Below, in pieces: positions 25,816-36,021 of a stretch of DNA of 64,000 nucleotides. The notes beneath the pieces were generated by a model. That model saw nothing but the letters and a program-made list of their open reading frames with translations, made no database searches and was not told the origin of the DNA. Made by a program: the position numbers and the translations under genes. This stretch comes from JAGWRA01 sp963711505 (GTDB taxonomy: Bacteria > Acidobacteriota > Vicinamibacteria > Vicinamibacterales > CAVVIG01). Within the stretch, counting starts at the first letter, position 1; each line of letters starts with the position of its first letter. The stretch covers positions 62,001 through 126,000 of the forward strand of contig CAVQEJ010000006.1 of the NCBI GenBank assembly GCA_963711505.1. Direction: 5' to 3'.

Positions 25816-28620
25816 ATGCCCGACTGGAAAGACACGGTCAACCTGCCGCGCACGGACTTCCCGATGAAGGCGAACCTGCAGGCGGCCGAGCCGGACGCGC
25901 TCGCCCGCTGGCAGGCCATGGATCTCTACGAGAAGATCCAGGCGAGCCGGGCCGGCGCGCCGAAGTACGTCCTGCACGACGGCCCGCCGTACGCGAACGG
26001 GAATATTCACATGGGCACGGCGCTCAACAAGGTTCTGAAGGACCTCGTCGTGAAGTCCCACTCGATGGCGGGCTACGACGCGCCGTACGTGCCGGGCTAC
26101 GACTGCCACGGCCTGCCAATCGAGCTGCAGGTGGACCGCGAGCTCGGGCCGAAGAAGCGCGACATGCCGGCCGCCGACTTCCGCCGGGCGTGCCGCGCAT
26201 ACGCCGAGCGGTTCATCGGCGCAATGACCGCCCAGTTCCAGCGGCTCGGCATCTTCGGCACCTGGGACGATCCCTATCTGACGATGAACTTCCGGTACCA
26301 GGCCGCCATCGTGCGGGCGCTGGGCCGGTTCGTCGATCAGGGGCTGGTCTACAAGGGCAAGAAGCCGGTCCACTGGTGCATCCACTGCCGCACGGCGCTG
26401 GCCGAAGCGGAAGTCGAATACGAGGACCACACCTCGCCGTCGATCTACGTCGAGTTCCCGCTGGCCGACGCCAGCGCCGCCGAGCTCGCCGCCCGCGTGC
26501 CCGCCCTCGCCGGCCGCCAGGTGTCCGTCCTCATCTGGACCACGACGCCCTGGACGATCCCGTCGAACATGGCGATCGCGTTCCACCCGGAGTTCGACTA
26601 CGCGGCCTACGACGTCGACGGCCGGGCCGTGATCGTCGCCGAGGCGCTCGCGCCGAAGGTGGCGGCGGTCGCCGGGCGCGCGTTCGACGCCCCGGTCGCC
26701 CGGATGAAGGGCGAGCAGTTCGAAGGCATCCGCTTCTCGCATCCGCTGTACGGGCGCGACTCGCTCGGCGTGCTCGCCGACTACGTCACGCTCGACGCCG
26801 GCACGGGCGCGGTGCACACGGCGCCCGGCCATGGCGCCGACGACTTCCACACCGGCGTCCGCTACGGCCTCGACATCTACGCGCCGATCGGCCCGGGCGG
26901 CCACTTCTTCGACACCGTCGAGATCGTCGGCGGTCTGCAGGTCTTCGACGCGAACCGGAAGGTCGAGGAGGCGCTGGCCGCGCGCGGCCGCCTGTGGCAC
27001 CGCGAGCCGTTCGCCCACAGCTACCCGCACTGCTGGCGCTGCCACCACCCGGTCATCTTCCTGGCGACCGCCCAATGGTTCATCCGGATGGACGGGGCGC
27101 TGGCCGACGGCCGGGGTCTGCGCGAAGCGGCCATCGAGGCGATCGACCACACGGTCCGCTGGATCCCGGCCTGGGGTCATGACCGGATGTACAGCATGGT
27201 GGCCCACCGGCCCGACTGGTGCATCTCGCGCCAGCGCGCGTGGGGCGTGCCGATTCCCGCGGTCGATTGTGCGCAATGCGGCGAGGCCCTGCTGACGCCG
27301 GCGCTCGTCGCGCAGGCGGCCGCGGTGTTCGACACCTACGGCGCCGACGCCTGGTACGAGCGGCCGATCGAGGAGTTCCTGCCCGATGGCCTCGCGTGCG
27401 CCGCGTGCGGCGGCACCAGGTTCGAGCGGGAGCGCGACATCCTGGACGTCTGGTTCGACTCGGGCTCGAGCCACGAGGCGGTGCTGCCGTTCCGGCCCGA
27501 GCTGACCTGGCCGGCCGACATCTACCTGGAAGGGAGCGACCAGCACCGGGGCTGGTTCCAGAGCTCGCTGCTGGTGGGGCTCGGCACACGCGGACGGCCG
27601 CCGTTCCGGCAGGTGCTCACGCACGGCTTCATCGTCGCCGAGGACGGACGGAAGATGTCCAAGTCGCTCGGCAACTCGATCGAGCCGGGCCAGGTGCTCA
27701 AGCAGGGCGGGGCCGACATCCTGCGCCTGTGGGTCGCGATGAGCGACTACGCGCAGGAGATCCGCATCAGCAAGGAGATCCTGGCGCGCGCGACGGAGGC
27801 GTATCGCAAGATCCGCAACACCCTCCGCTACATGCTGGCGAATCTCTACGACGTCGACCCGGCCACCGACCTGCTCGACGTCGACCGGCTCGAAGACGTG
27901 GATCGCTACATCCTCGCGCGCTACGCCGACGTGGCGACGCGGATCAAGGACGCCTACGACGCGTACGACTACCCGGGCGTCTTCCAGGCGTTCAACGCGT
28001 TCGTCACGGTCGACCTGAGCGCGTTCTACATCGACGTATCGAAGGACCGGCTGTACACGTTCGCCGCCCGATCGCGCGAGCGCCGATCGGCACAGACGGC
28101 CATGTACGTGATGGCCGACGGGCTGACGCGGCTCATCGCGCCGATCCTGGTGTTCACCGCCGACGAGCTGTGGCGCTTCCTGCCGGGCGCGCGCGTCGAC
28201 TCGGTACACATGGCCGTCTATCCGTCCGCCGACGAGCTGTCCGCCCTCGCCGATGCCGCGCGGCTGGAGCGGTGGGCGCGGCTCGCGACGCTGCGTGAAG
28301 AAGTCGTCGCGGCCATCGAACCGCTGCGGAAGGAGAAGCAGATCGGCAGCTCGCTGCAGGCCCGGGTCGTGCTGGCGGTCGATGACGAGGAGCGGGCATT
28401 CCTGGAGCCCCACCTCGACGGCCTGCCGATGCTGTTCATCGTGTCGGAAGTCGAGCTGCGGCCGGCAGCGGCGGGCAGCGCCCGCGTGACGATCGAGCGG
28501 GCCGGCGGCGTGAAGTGCGAACGCTGCTGGCGCTACGTGCCGCAGGTCTCGCAGGATCCCGACTGGGCGGGGCTGTGCGACCGCTGCCAGGACGCGCTGG
28601 CCCAGCCTGTGAAACCGTGA
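25816..28620 (+). CDS. ileS: isoleucyl-tRNA synthetase
   Basis: A 934-residue class I synthetase of normal length. The HIGH-type motif is HMGT (PYANGNIHMGTALNKVLKD), the editing domain contains TTPWTIPSN, the KMSKS loop reads GRKMSKSLGNS, and the C-terminal zinc finger is CERCWRY...LCDRC. No T-box leader precedes it. It overlaps lspA by 4 bp. Confidence 0.97.
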   Translation: MPDWKDTVNLPRTDFPMKANLQAAEPDALARWQAMDLYEKIQASRAGAPKYVLHDGPPYANGNIHMGTALNKVLKDLVVKSHSMAGYDAPYVPGYDCHGLPIELQVDRELGPKKRDMPAADFRRACRAYAERFIGAMTAQFQRLGIFGTWDDPYLTMNFRYQAAIVRALGRFVDQGLVYKGKKPVHWCIHCRTALAEAEVEYEDHTSPSIYVEFPLADASAAELAARVPALAGRQVSVLIWTTTPWTIPSNMAIAFHPEFDYAAYDVDGRAVIVAEALAPKVAAVAGRAFDAPVARMKGEQFEGIRFSHPLYGRDSLGVLADYVTLDAGTGAVHTAPGHGADDFHTGVRYGLDIYAPIGPGGHFFDTVEIVGGLQVFDANRKVEEALAARGRLWHREPFAHSYPHCWRCHHPVIFLATAQWFIRMDGALADGRGLREAAIEAIDHTVRWIPAWGHDRMYSMVAHRPDWCISRQRAWGVPIPAVDCAQCGEALLTPALVAQAAAVFDTYGADAWYERPIEEFLPDGLACAACGGTRFERERDILDVWFDSGSSHEAVLPFRPELTWPADIYLEGSDQHRGWFQSSLLVGLGTRGRPPFRQVLTHGFIVAEDGRKMSKSLGNSIEPGQVLKQGGADILRLWVAMSDYAQEIRISKEILARATEAYRKIRNTLRYMLANLYDVDPATDLLDVDRLEDVDRYILARYADVATRIKDAYDAYDYPGVFQAFNAFVTVDLSAFYIDVSKDRLYTFAARSRERRSAQTAMYVMADGLTRLIAPILVFTADELWRFLPGARVDSVHMAVYPSADELSALADAARLERWARLATLREEVVAAIEPLRKEKQIGSSLQARVVLAVDDEERAFLEPHLDGLPMLFIVSEVELRPAAAGSARVTIERAGGVKCERCWRYVPQVSQDPDWAGLCDRCQDALAQPVKP

Positions 28621-29123
28621 CACGTCTCAGCCTCTCCGGACGCCGTCTCGAGCTCTGGCTCGCCATCGCGGTCGTGCTGCTCGATCAGCTCACCAAGGCG
28701 ATGGTCCGCGTCAGCGTTCCCCTCTACGGCAGCATCCAGGTCGTGCCGGGCCTGCTGAACCTCACGAACGTCCGGAACACCGGCGCGGCGTTCGGCATCC
28801 TCAACGCCGTCGACTTCCCGTTCAAGGCCACGCTGATCGCATTCATCGCCACCGCCGCACTGCTCGGCGTGGCCGTGTACGCCGCCAGCCTGGCGCCGCA
28901 CCAGCGGGCGGCACGCGTCGGGCTGTCGCTCATCCTCGGCGGCGCCGCCGGCAACCTCCTCGACCGTGTCGTCCACGGCTCGGTCATCGACTTCGTGGAC
29001 GTCTACTGGCAGCACTACCACTTCTGGGCGTTCAACGTGGCCGATTCGGCCATCACGATCGGCGTCGCCGTGCTCATTCTGGACATGCTGCGCACGGCCC
29101 CTCACGTGTCCGACGTCGCCTGA
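28617..29123 (+). CDS. lspA: lipoprotein signal peptidase II
   Basis: A 168-residue inner-membrane aspartyl protease that cleaves lipoprotein signal peptides. Conserved blocks DQLTKA, NVRNTGAAFGI, GAAGNLLDR...SVIDFVDVY and FNVADSAI carry the catalytic aspartates. GTG 28617 overlaps the ileS stop as GTGA. It would process the lipobox proteins encoded at 39914 and 55360. Confidence 0.96.
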   Translation: MTRLSLSGRRLELWLAIAVVLLDQLTKAMVRVSVPLYGSIQVVPGLLNLTNVRNTGAAFGILNAVDFPFKATLIAFIATAALLGVAVYAASLAPHQRAARVGLSLILGGAAGNLLDRVVHGSVIDFVDVYWQHYHFWAFNVADSAITIGVAVLILDMLRTAPHVSDVA

Positions 29124-29160
29124 CGCCGGCGATCGCATCCAGACAGGTCCCGACAGGAGA

Positions 29161-30126
29161 ATGGTGAAGTCCGAATCCGTGCACCTCACCGTGACCGCCG
29201 AGCACGATGGCCTGCGGCTCGACCGGTTCCTGACCGACGAGGTCAACGGCCTGTCGCGCTCGCGCATCCAGCAGCTCATCAGGGACGGCCGCGTCACCGT
29301 CGGCGGCCGGCTGGCCAAGCCGAGCGTCGCGATCCGCGAAGGCGACACCGTGCAGGTGGACATCCCACCGCCCGTGGACGCGGCGCCGGCGGCCGAGGAC
29401 ATTCCGCTCACCGTCCTCTACGAGGATGACGATCTCCTCGTCCTCGACAAGCCGGCCGGGCTCGTCGTCCATCCGGCCCCTGGACACACGGGCGGCACGC
29501 TGGTGAACGCCCTGCTGCACCACATGCCCGATCTGATCGGCATCGGCGGCGAGCGCAGGCCCGGCATCGTCCACCGCCTCGACCGCGGCACGTCGGGGGT
29601 CATGGTCGTGGCGAAGAACGACCTGGCCCACGAGGCGCTGTCGCGCCAATTCCACGATCGTACCGTCGAGAAGGACTACATCGCGCTGGTCTGGGGCGTC
29701 GTGCAGGCCGGGCGCCGGATCGACCTGCCGATCGGCCGCGACCCGGTGCACCGCAAGAAGATGTCCGCACGCGCCCGCCGCGCCCGCACGGCCGTCACGC
29801 GCATCGTCCGCGCCCGGTCGTTCAAGGGCGTGTCGCTCGTCCGCGTGGCGATCCACTCGGGCCGCACGCACCAGATCCGCGTCCACCTGAGCGCCATCGG
29901 CCACCCGGTGATCGGCGATTCGCTGTACGGCGGCGTCCGGCGGCGGATGCCGGGCGACCTGCGCGCGCTCGCGCGGCTCGACCGGCCGTTCCTGCACGCC
30001 GAGCGGCTCGCGTTCCGGCATCCCCGCGACGAGCGGCCGATGACCTTCACGGCGCCGCTGCCGCCGGATCTGCAGGCGGCCCTCGACGGCATCCGCCCCG
30101 AGAACGTCGATCCCGAAGAATTGTAG
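29161..30126 (+). CDS. rluD: RluA-family 23S rRNA pseudouridine synthase
   Basis: A 321-residue enzyme with an N-terminal S4 domain (LRLDRFLTDEVNGLSRSRIQ), the catalytic HRLDRGTSG and the LVRVAIHSGRTHQIRVHL block. S4 plus length fit RluD, though RluC-like specificity cannot be excluded. ATG 29161 follows AGGAGA closely. Confidence 0.9.
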   Translation: MVKSESVHLTVTAEHDGLRLDRFLTDEVNGLSRSRIQQLIRDGRVTVGGRLAKPSVAIREGDTVQVDIPPPVDAAPAAEDIPLTVLYEDDDLLVLDKPAGLVVHPAPGHTGGTLVNALLHHMPDLIGIGGERRPGIVHRLDRGTSGVMVVAKNDLAHEALSRQFHDRTVEKDYIALVWGVVQAGRRIDLPIGRDPVHRKKMSARARRARTAVTRIVRARSFKGVSLVRVAIHSGRTHQIRVHLSAIGHPVIGDSLYGGVRRRMPGDLRALARLDRPFLHAERLAFRHPRDERPMTFTAPLPPDLQAALDGIRPENVDPEEL

Positions 30127-30128
30127 GT

Positions 30129-30650
30129 GTGACCGTGCCCACCGTGTTCGAAGGCCGCATCTTCCACGTCACCGTCGATCCCGTCCGGCTACCCCGGGGC
30201 GGAGAGGTTCGGATGGAGGCCGTCCGGCATCCCGGCTCGGTCGTGCTGATTCCCATGCCGGATCCGGATCACGTCGTCCTGATCCGCCAGTATCGCTACG
30301 TGATCGATCGATGGATCTGGGAGCTGCCGGCCGGCACGCTGCACGCGGGTGAGCCACCCGAGACGGCGGCGGTGCGGGAGTGCGCGGAGGAGACGGGCCT
30401 GCTGCCGGAAAAGGTCGAAGCGCTCGGCGCGTACTTTCCGTCACCGGGCTTCTGCGACGAGCTGATGAACTTCTTCCGGCTGACCGGGCTCTCGCCGGCC
30501 CCGCGGGAACTGGTCACGCCCGACGAGGACGAGGATCTCGAGCCGCGGGTCTTCGCGCTGGCCGAGGCCCGGGCGATGATGGCCCGCGGTGAGATTGTCG
30601 ACATGAAGACGATCTGCGGCCTGGCGCTCGTCGGCCAACTGCCCGCCTGA
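30129..30650 (+). CDS. NUDIX hydrolase, ADP-ribose pyrophosphatase-like
   Basis: A 173-residue NUDIX protein beginning at GTG 30129, 2 bp after rluD. The NUDIX box GTLHAGEPPETAAVRECAEE is complete, and the upstream VRHPGSVVLIPM and RQYRY blocks match ADP-ribose/nucleotide-sugar pyrophosphatases. Confidence 0.92.
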   Translation: MTVPTVFEGRIFHVTVDPVRLPRGGEVRMEAVRHPGSVVLIPMPDPDHVVLIRQYRYVIDRWIWELPAGTLHAGEPPETAAVRECAEETGLLPEKVEALGAYFPSPGFCDELMNFFRLTGLSPAPRELVTPDEDEDLEPRVFALAEARAMMARGEIVDMKTICGLALVGQLPA

Positions 30651-30651
30651 T

Positions 30652-31581
30652 CTATTCGTGCAGGGCGCGGCGGGCTTCCTCGATCGTCGCGACATGGATC
30701 GCGACGGTGTCCTCCACGCGCCGCGCGTAGCCGCCAGCCAGCGTCACCGCCAGGGGGATGCCGGCCTCGCGGACGGCGGCAATCACCCGCCGGTCGCGCT
30801 CGCGCAGCCCCGCCATCGTGAGGCGGAGCCCGCCCAGCTGGTCGTCCTCGTACGGATCCGCACCCGCCAGATAGAAGACCACCTCGGGACGGCTCTCGAT
30901 CACGCGCGGCAGGGCCGGCGTCAGCGCCTCGAGGTATGCCGCATCGCCCGTGCCGTCGGGCAGGCCGACGTCGAGCGATCCTCCGGGCTTGAACGCCGGG
31001 TAGTTCTGCTGCTGGTGGAGCGAGAAGGTGAAGACGTCGGGGTCGCCGGCGAAGATCTTCGCCGTGCCGTTGCCGTGGTGGACGTCGCAGTCGATGATGG
31101 CCACGCGGCGCACGGCGCCGTCCCGCTGCAGCCGCCGGACCGCCACGGCGACGTCGTTGAAGACGCAGAAGCCTTCGCCGTGGTCCGTGAAGCCGTGGTG
31201 CAGCCCGCCACCCAGGTGGATGACCACCGGCCACGCCGGCTGCGCGCCGACCTGCGTCCGGCGCTGTCCGGTCGCCAGCTGTCCGGCCAGAATCGTCCCC
31301 CCGACCATCAGCCGGAACCCCTCGACAATGCCGGGCGCCCAGGGGAGCTCGAGCGTCGCCTGCTCCTGAAGCGTCAGCACGCCGGTGCGCAGTTTGTCGA
31401 GATAGCCGGTGGTGTGGACGGCCGCCAGGTCGTCCCAGGTTGCCGCCTCGGGCTCGACCAGCTCGTCGGGCGCCACGATGCCACGCTCGATCAGGCGGTC
31501 CCGGATCAGGCGGTACTTGATCGTGGGAAAGACATGTGTCCCGATGTCGATGACGTAGCGGGGGGAGTAGATGACCTGCAC
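30652..31581 (-). CDS. histone-deacetylase-superfamily hydrolase (AcuC-like)
   Basis: About 309 residues of the zinc-dependent arginase/deacetylase fold. The metal and catalytic residues appear in LGGGLHHGF, IIDCDVHHGNGTAKIF and GADPYEDDQLGGL. Substrates in bacteria include acetylated enzymes or polyamines; which applies here is unknown. GTG 31581 is preferred because it starts VQVIYSPRYV; upstream in-frame residues are Arg/Pro-rich. Two GC hairpins (31637-31666) separate it from lon. Confidence 0.82.
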   Translation of the reverse strand: MQVIYSPRYVIDIGTHVFPTIKYRLIRDRLIERGIVAPDELVEPEAATWDDLAAVHTTGYLDKLRTGVLTLQEQATLELPWAPGIVEGFRLMVGGTILAGQLATGQRRTQVGAQPAWPVVIHLGGGLHHGFTDHGEGFCVFNDVAVAVRRLQRDGAVRRVAIIDCDVHHGNGTAKIFAGDPDVFTFSLHQQQNYPAFKPGGSLDVGLPDGTGDAAYLEALTPALPRVIESRPEVVFYLAGADPYEDDQLGGLRLTMAGLRERDRRVIAAVREAGIPLAVTLAGGYARRVEDTVAIHVATIEEARRALHE

Positions 31582-31672
31582 GGCTGGGTGAACATCCTGG
31601 GGCGGCCGTGCGCGCCGCCGGGCCGGCACGGGCCACGCCCCCGCAGGGGGCGGCTCGGCCGCCCCGGATCCG

Positions 31673-34112
31673 TTACTGGACCGTTTCTTGGAGCTCGGCG
31701 CCGACTTCCGCGCCCGGCCGGGGCGGCGCCTCTGCGGCGAGGGCGATCCGCAGCACGTCCTCGATCTGACTCACGTAGTCGACCGTGATGTCGTGCCGCA
31801 GCTCGGGCGTGAGGTCCTCGTTCACGTTCTTCTCGTTCTGGCGCGGCAGGATGACCCGGCGGATGCCGACGCGGCGCGCCGCCAGGACCTTCTCCTTGAT
31901 GCCGCCGACCGGCAGCACCCGGCCCGAGAGGGTGATCTCGCCGGTCATCGCGATGTCGCCACGCACGGGTCGGCCGGTGAGGGCCGAGACGAGCGCGCTG
32001 ACCATGGTCACGCCGGCCGAGGGACCGTCCTTCGGGATGGCGCCGGACGGCACGTGCAGGTGGATCTCCGACGCCTTGTAGAAGTCGGGATCGATGCCGT
32101 ACTCGGCCGCGTGCTCGCGGACCCACGAGAGGGCGGCCCGCGCCGACTCCTTCATGACGTCCCCGAGGTGTCCGGTCAGGGTGAGCGTTCCAGCCCCGCG
32201 CATGCGGTTGGCTTCGACGAACAGCACGTCGCCGCCCGCCGGCGTCCAGGCCAGGCCGGTGGCCACACCCGGGTGCTTCGTCCGCTCCTCAATCTCCTCA
32301 TCCATGAACTTCGGCGCGCCGAGCATCTCGACGACGAGCTCGGGAGTGACGGTGACGGGCGTCTCGAGGCCTTCGGCCCGCCGCCGCGCGACCTTCCGGC
32401 ACAGCGCGGCGATCTCGCGCTCGAGGTTGCGGACACCCGCCTCGCGCGTGTAGCCGCGGATGACGGCCCGCAGCGCCGCGTCGGTGAAGCTGACCATCTC
32501 GGACGTCAGCCCGTGATTGGTGACCTGCTTCGCCACGAGATGCTCGATCGCGATCTTCAGCTTCTCCTCTTCGGTGTAGCCCGGCAGCTCGAGCACTTCC
32601 ATCCGGTCGCGCAGCGCCGGGGGAACCGGATCGAGCACGTTCGCCGTGGTGATGAAGAGCACCTCGGACAGGTCGAACGGGACGTCGAGGTAGTGGTCGC
32701 GGAACGTGCTGTTCTGCTCCGGATCGAGCACCTCGAGGAGGGCCGACGAGGGATCGCCGCGGAAATCCGAGCCGAGCTTGTCGATCTCGTCGAGGATGAA
32801 GACCGGATTCTTCGACTCGGCCCGGCGCAGCCCCTGGATGACCTGGCCCGGCAGGGCACCGATGTAGGTGCGGCGGTGCCCGCGGATCTCGGCCTCGTCG
32901 CGCATGCCGCCGAGCGACACGCGCACGAACTTCCGATCGAGCGACGTCGCAATCGATCGCGCGAGCGAGGTCTTGCCCACGCCCGGGGGGCCGACGAAGC
33001 AGAGGATCGGTCCCTTGACCTGCGGGTTCAGCTTCCGCACGGCGAGGTACTCGAGGATGCGCTCCTTGGCCTTCTCGAGCCCGGAGTGATCGGCGTCGAG
33101 GATCTGGCGCGTCCGCACCAGAATCGATGACCTCGTCGGTCCGCTTCGCCCACGGCAGGGCGATGAGCCAGTCGAGATAGGTGCGCGAGACGGTGTACTC
33201 GGCGGCCGCCACCGGCATCTTCGACAACCGGTCCAGCTCGCGCGTGGCTTCCTTCGCCACGGCCTCCGGCATGCCGGCAGCCTCGATCTTCTCGCGGAGC
33301 TCGTCGATCTCCTTGGCCTGCTCGTCGCCCTCGCCGAGTTCCTTGTGGATCGCCTTCAGCTGCTCGCGCAGGAAGTACTCGCGCTGGTTGCGGCCGACCT
33401 CCGACTGCACCTGCGACTGGATCTTCGATCCGAGCTCGAGGACTTCGAGCTCCTTGATCAGGATCCGGTTCAGCGCGTCCATGCGCGCCCGCACGTCCAG
33501 CGTCTCCAGGACCTCCTGCTTCACCGCGGTCGCGATCGTCGTCAGGCTGGACGCGATGAAGTCGGCGAGCCGGCCGGGCTCGTCGATGTTCATCGCCAGC
33601 GTCTGGAGATCGTCCGAGAGCAGGGGCGAGAGCGACACCACCGCCTGGAAGTTCGTCTTGATGTTGCGCTGCAGCGCATCGATCTCGAGCCGGTCGCCCT
33701 CGGACTCGTTCTCGGGCGCCGTGCTCACCACGGCGCGGATGAAGGGATGCGTGACCAGCACCTGATCGAGGCGCAGCCGCGTCAGCCCCTGGACGATCAG
33801 CCGCAGGCTGCCGTCCGGCAGCTTGAACATCTTATGGATGTGTGTGGCGGTGCCGACCGGATACAGATCGTCCTGGCCCGGCTCGTCGATCGAGGGATCG
33901 CGCTGGGCGAACACGCCGATCAGCTTGCTGCCCCCAATCGCCTCCTCGATCAGCCGGACGGAACTCTCCCGGGCCACCGCCAGGGGCATGAACGAGTTCG
34001 GAAACAGCACCGTGTCGCGCAGCGGCAGGACCGGCAGTTCGCGCGGGATCTCCGGCGGCTGTTCCCCGAGGGCGATATCCCCGGCGCTCAGGTGATCGAC
34101 CTGTTCGCTCAT
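31673..34112 (-). CDS. lon: ATP-dependent protease Lon (frameshift)
   Basis: About 812 residues after correction; degrades misfolded and regulatory proteins. In order: LAN domain (LPVLPLRDTVLFPNSFMPLA), coiled region, AAA+ Walker A VGPPGVGKTSLA, Walker B FILDEIDKLG, and protease domain with catalytic Ser in PKDGPSAGVTMV and Lys in VGGIKEKVLAARR. The given frame breaks at 33121-33125, where GATC has become GAATC; correction reads DEVIDLVRTRQILD across the junction. ATG 34112 begins MSEQVDHLSAGD. Confidence 0.95.
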
Positions 34113-34220
34113 GGACGAAACTCCTGGGGCCCCCTGGGGCCCCGTGTGCATGTCGGGCTGACGCCGGTGAGGAAGGGCAGGCTCCGCCACCGGCGGAGCC
34201 TGGCTGAGGACGCCGGGAGG

Positions 34221-34676
34221 TCAGTGGGACATGTCGAAGAAGAGCGACGACGACCCGCGGCGCTGGGCCATGAGCCGCTCGCGCTTCTGTGCCACCTCGC
34301 GCGCCTCCTCGCAGTCCTTGCAGCGGACCGCGAAGGGCAGCGCCCGGAGTCGCTGCTCCGCGATTTCCTCACCGCACTCGAAGCAGTAGCCGTACGCCCC
34401 TTCCTCGAGCCGGGCCAGCGCCTCGTCGATCTTGTGAAGGGTCTCGGCCTTCATCTGGATCAACGCGAACTCGATGTCCTCCTGGATGTCGGCTTCCGAA
34501 CTCTCGCCGTCGTCCAGCACCTCGTTCAGCTTGCCCCAGTTCCCCTCGGTACGGGCGTCACGGATTTTCTCCTGTACCTCACTCAGAATTTCACGGCGTC
34601 GATCTTCCAGCATCTTCTTCAGATCCTGGTACCGGTCCCCGTTCATCCGGCTCTTGCTGCTCTTGGTCGTTCTCAT
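34221..34676 (-). CDS. TraR/DksA-type zinc-finger protein
   Basis: A 151-residue protein with an N-terminal coiled coil (residues about 10-95, with acidic ESSEADIQEDIE near the tip) and a C4 zinc finger CFEC...CKDC. In DksA the coiled-coil tip enters the RNA polymerase secondary channel with ppGpp; a full-length Rsh is encoded at 37450-39607. Whether it is a true DksA or a shorter relative is open. ATG 34676 has GGAAGGAG upstream. Confidence 0.88.
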   Translation of the reverse strand: MRTTKSSKSRMNGDRYQDLKKMLEDRRREILSEVQEKIRDARTEGNWGKLNEVLDDGESSEADIQEDIEFALIQMKAETLHKIDEALARLEEGAYGYCFECGEEIAEQRLRALPFAVRCKDCEEAREVAQKRERLMAQRRGSSSLFFDMSH

Positions 34677-34758
34677 GACGCCAGCCGCTCCTTCCAAGCC
34701 TCTCTCCCTGAGAGGCCCTTACGTAGAATGACTCGTGCGGTATGCAAATGAACTGCCA

Positions 34759-34787
34759 ATACTAGACCGAATATTAATCCGACGCAA
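34759..34787 (-). promoter_or_regulatory. promoter of TraR/DksA-type gene
   Basis: On the minus strand TTGCGT (34787-34782), 17-bp spacer, TAGTAT (34764-34759); leader about 75 nt. Confidence 0.55.
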
Positions 34788-35153
34788 TAGGTCGTATTTC
34801 GGCTTCAGAGGGGGAAAAGTTCAGGGGCAGTCAGAGGGAAGGTGGCCGGCGACTGCCACTCATGGGCTGCCGCTCCGCCTCCACCATGCTCCAGCTATCC
34901 CACTCATACCATGAACCTTAACGCCATTCTTCCCGCCGAATCCAGGCACCGGCCTGGCCCGTTTGTCATGTTAGACGCCTGAACATCTCGAACGGTTCTA
35001 GTCGCGGGCCGTCTTCAGTCTGTCATCGAAGGAGTACAGAAACGGTGTGGCGAAAGCGGACGCATGCGGCAAATTAGACACTTGCCGGCGAACCACCACC
35101 GCTGCAGGACGTGCCCCTTGCAAGGGCTGTCCGGCAATCCGGCGTGACAGGAA
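34788..35153. other. gene-free interval
   Basis: No protein-like ORF or known RNA. A palindrome GCCCTTGCAAGGGC lies near 35112-35127, just beyond the stop of the minus-strand gene at 35154, and may act as its terminator, though without a clear U-run. Confidence 0.4.
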
Positions 35154-35741
35154 TCAATGCACCCGGTCGGCGGCCCCGGCCGGCGGGACGACCAGCCCCC
35201 GTTCCACCAGCAGCTGTTCCCGGCCTGGGCTGCCCGTCCGCGCCCATTTCCCGTAGAGACGCAGGAGGTCCGCGTCGGTGGCCAGCGCACTCCGCTCGCT
35301 GATCTCGGAGAGCACATCGACGAAGGCGGCGAAGCGCGTGGCGAGCTCGGCGAACACCGGCGTCTGCCCGTCGCGCCCCTGCCGGCTGAGCCAGCCGTAT
35401 GCCCGCGCGCCGAGTCCGATGTAGTGGTTCACGCTGATGGCGTGGCGCTCGAGGCTGTCGCCGAAGAAGCCCGAGAGGAACAGCGCGCGGTCACCCACCT
35501 GCCGGAACGCCAGCCGCTGGCGGGCGCCCTCCGCTTCGAGCGCCTGCAGGAAGCACACAGTCAGCAGCTCCGTGTCGATCGCCTCGTCATCGGCCTGCGT
35601 GGCCGCGACGAACCCGGTCAGCAGGTTGACGAGGTACAACGACGTCAACTGGCCCGCGCGCAGTCGCTGGTGGGCCAGGGCCGCGTCCACCTGTTCGCGG
35701 AAGAACTCGATCGGCGTCTCGGTGTGCAGCAGTCGAGGCAT
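35154..35741 (-). CDS. conserved-looking all-helical protein, unknown function
   Basis: A 195-residue soluble, mostly helical protein beginning MPRLLHTETPIEFFREQVDA. Notable stretches are YLVNLLTGFV, FRQVGDRALFLSGFFGDSLE and YIGLGARAYGWLS. It has no signal peptide, cysteines in pairs or nucleotide-binding motif. I do not recognise the family. ATG 35741 was chosen over a longer in-frame extension that is Arg/Gly/Pro-rich and without composition like a protein. It stands alone. Confidence 0.7.
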   Translation of the reverse strand: MPRLLHTETPIEFFREQVDAALAHQRLRAGQLTSLYLVNLLTGFVAATQADDEAIDTELLTVCFLQALEAEGARQRLAFRQVGDRALFLSGFFGDSLERHAISVNHYIGLGARAYGWLSRQGRDGQTPVFAELATRFAAFVDVLSEISERSALATDADLLRLYGKWARTGSPGREQLLVERGLVVPPAGAADRVH

Positions 35742-36021
35742 GCGTCCTCCCCGGGATCCCGCGCTCCGGCCGGAACGGCGTCCACGAACCACCGGCGTCA
35801 CCGTTCGACCAGGGCCGGCCGCAGGGCCGGCAGCCCGGACCGGTGCAAGTGATGTTCCCGTCGATTTGCGCCGGATTTCGACAGGCTGGCGGGCGTTTCC
35901 CCGGGAGTCCGGCCGTCCAGGGGGTGACATGGATCCGGCTGGGCCTGTCGGTGCGCCGGCCACTGCGCCGCCCTCCCCGGGCCCGATTGACCCCCCTGCG
36001 ACCCTGTGACAAGCTGGCGCC

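Noticed and set aside
25621..28623. 1000-residue open frame antisense to ileS
   Set aside because: Arg/His/Val-rich shadow produced by high GC codon bias opposite a clear synthetase gene.
31673..34112. lon as a pseudogene
   Set aside because: A single extra base in GATC explains the break; all domains and catalytic residues are otherwise intact.
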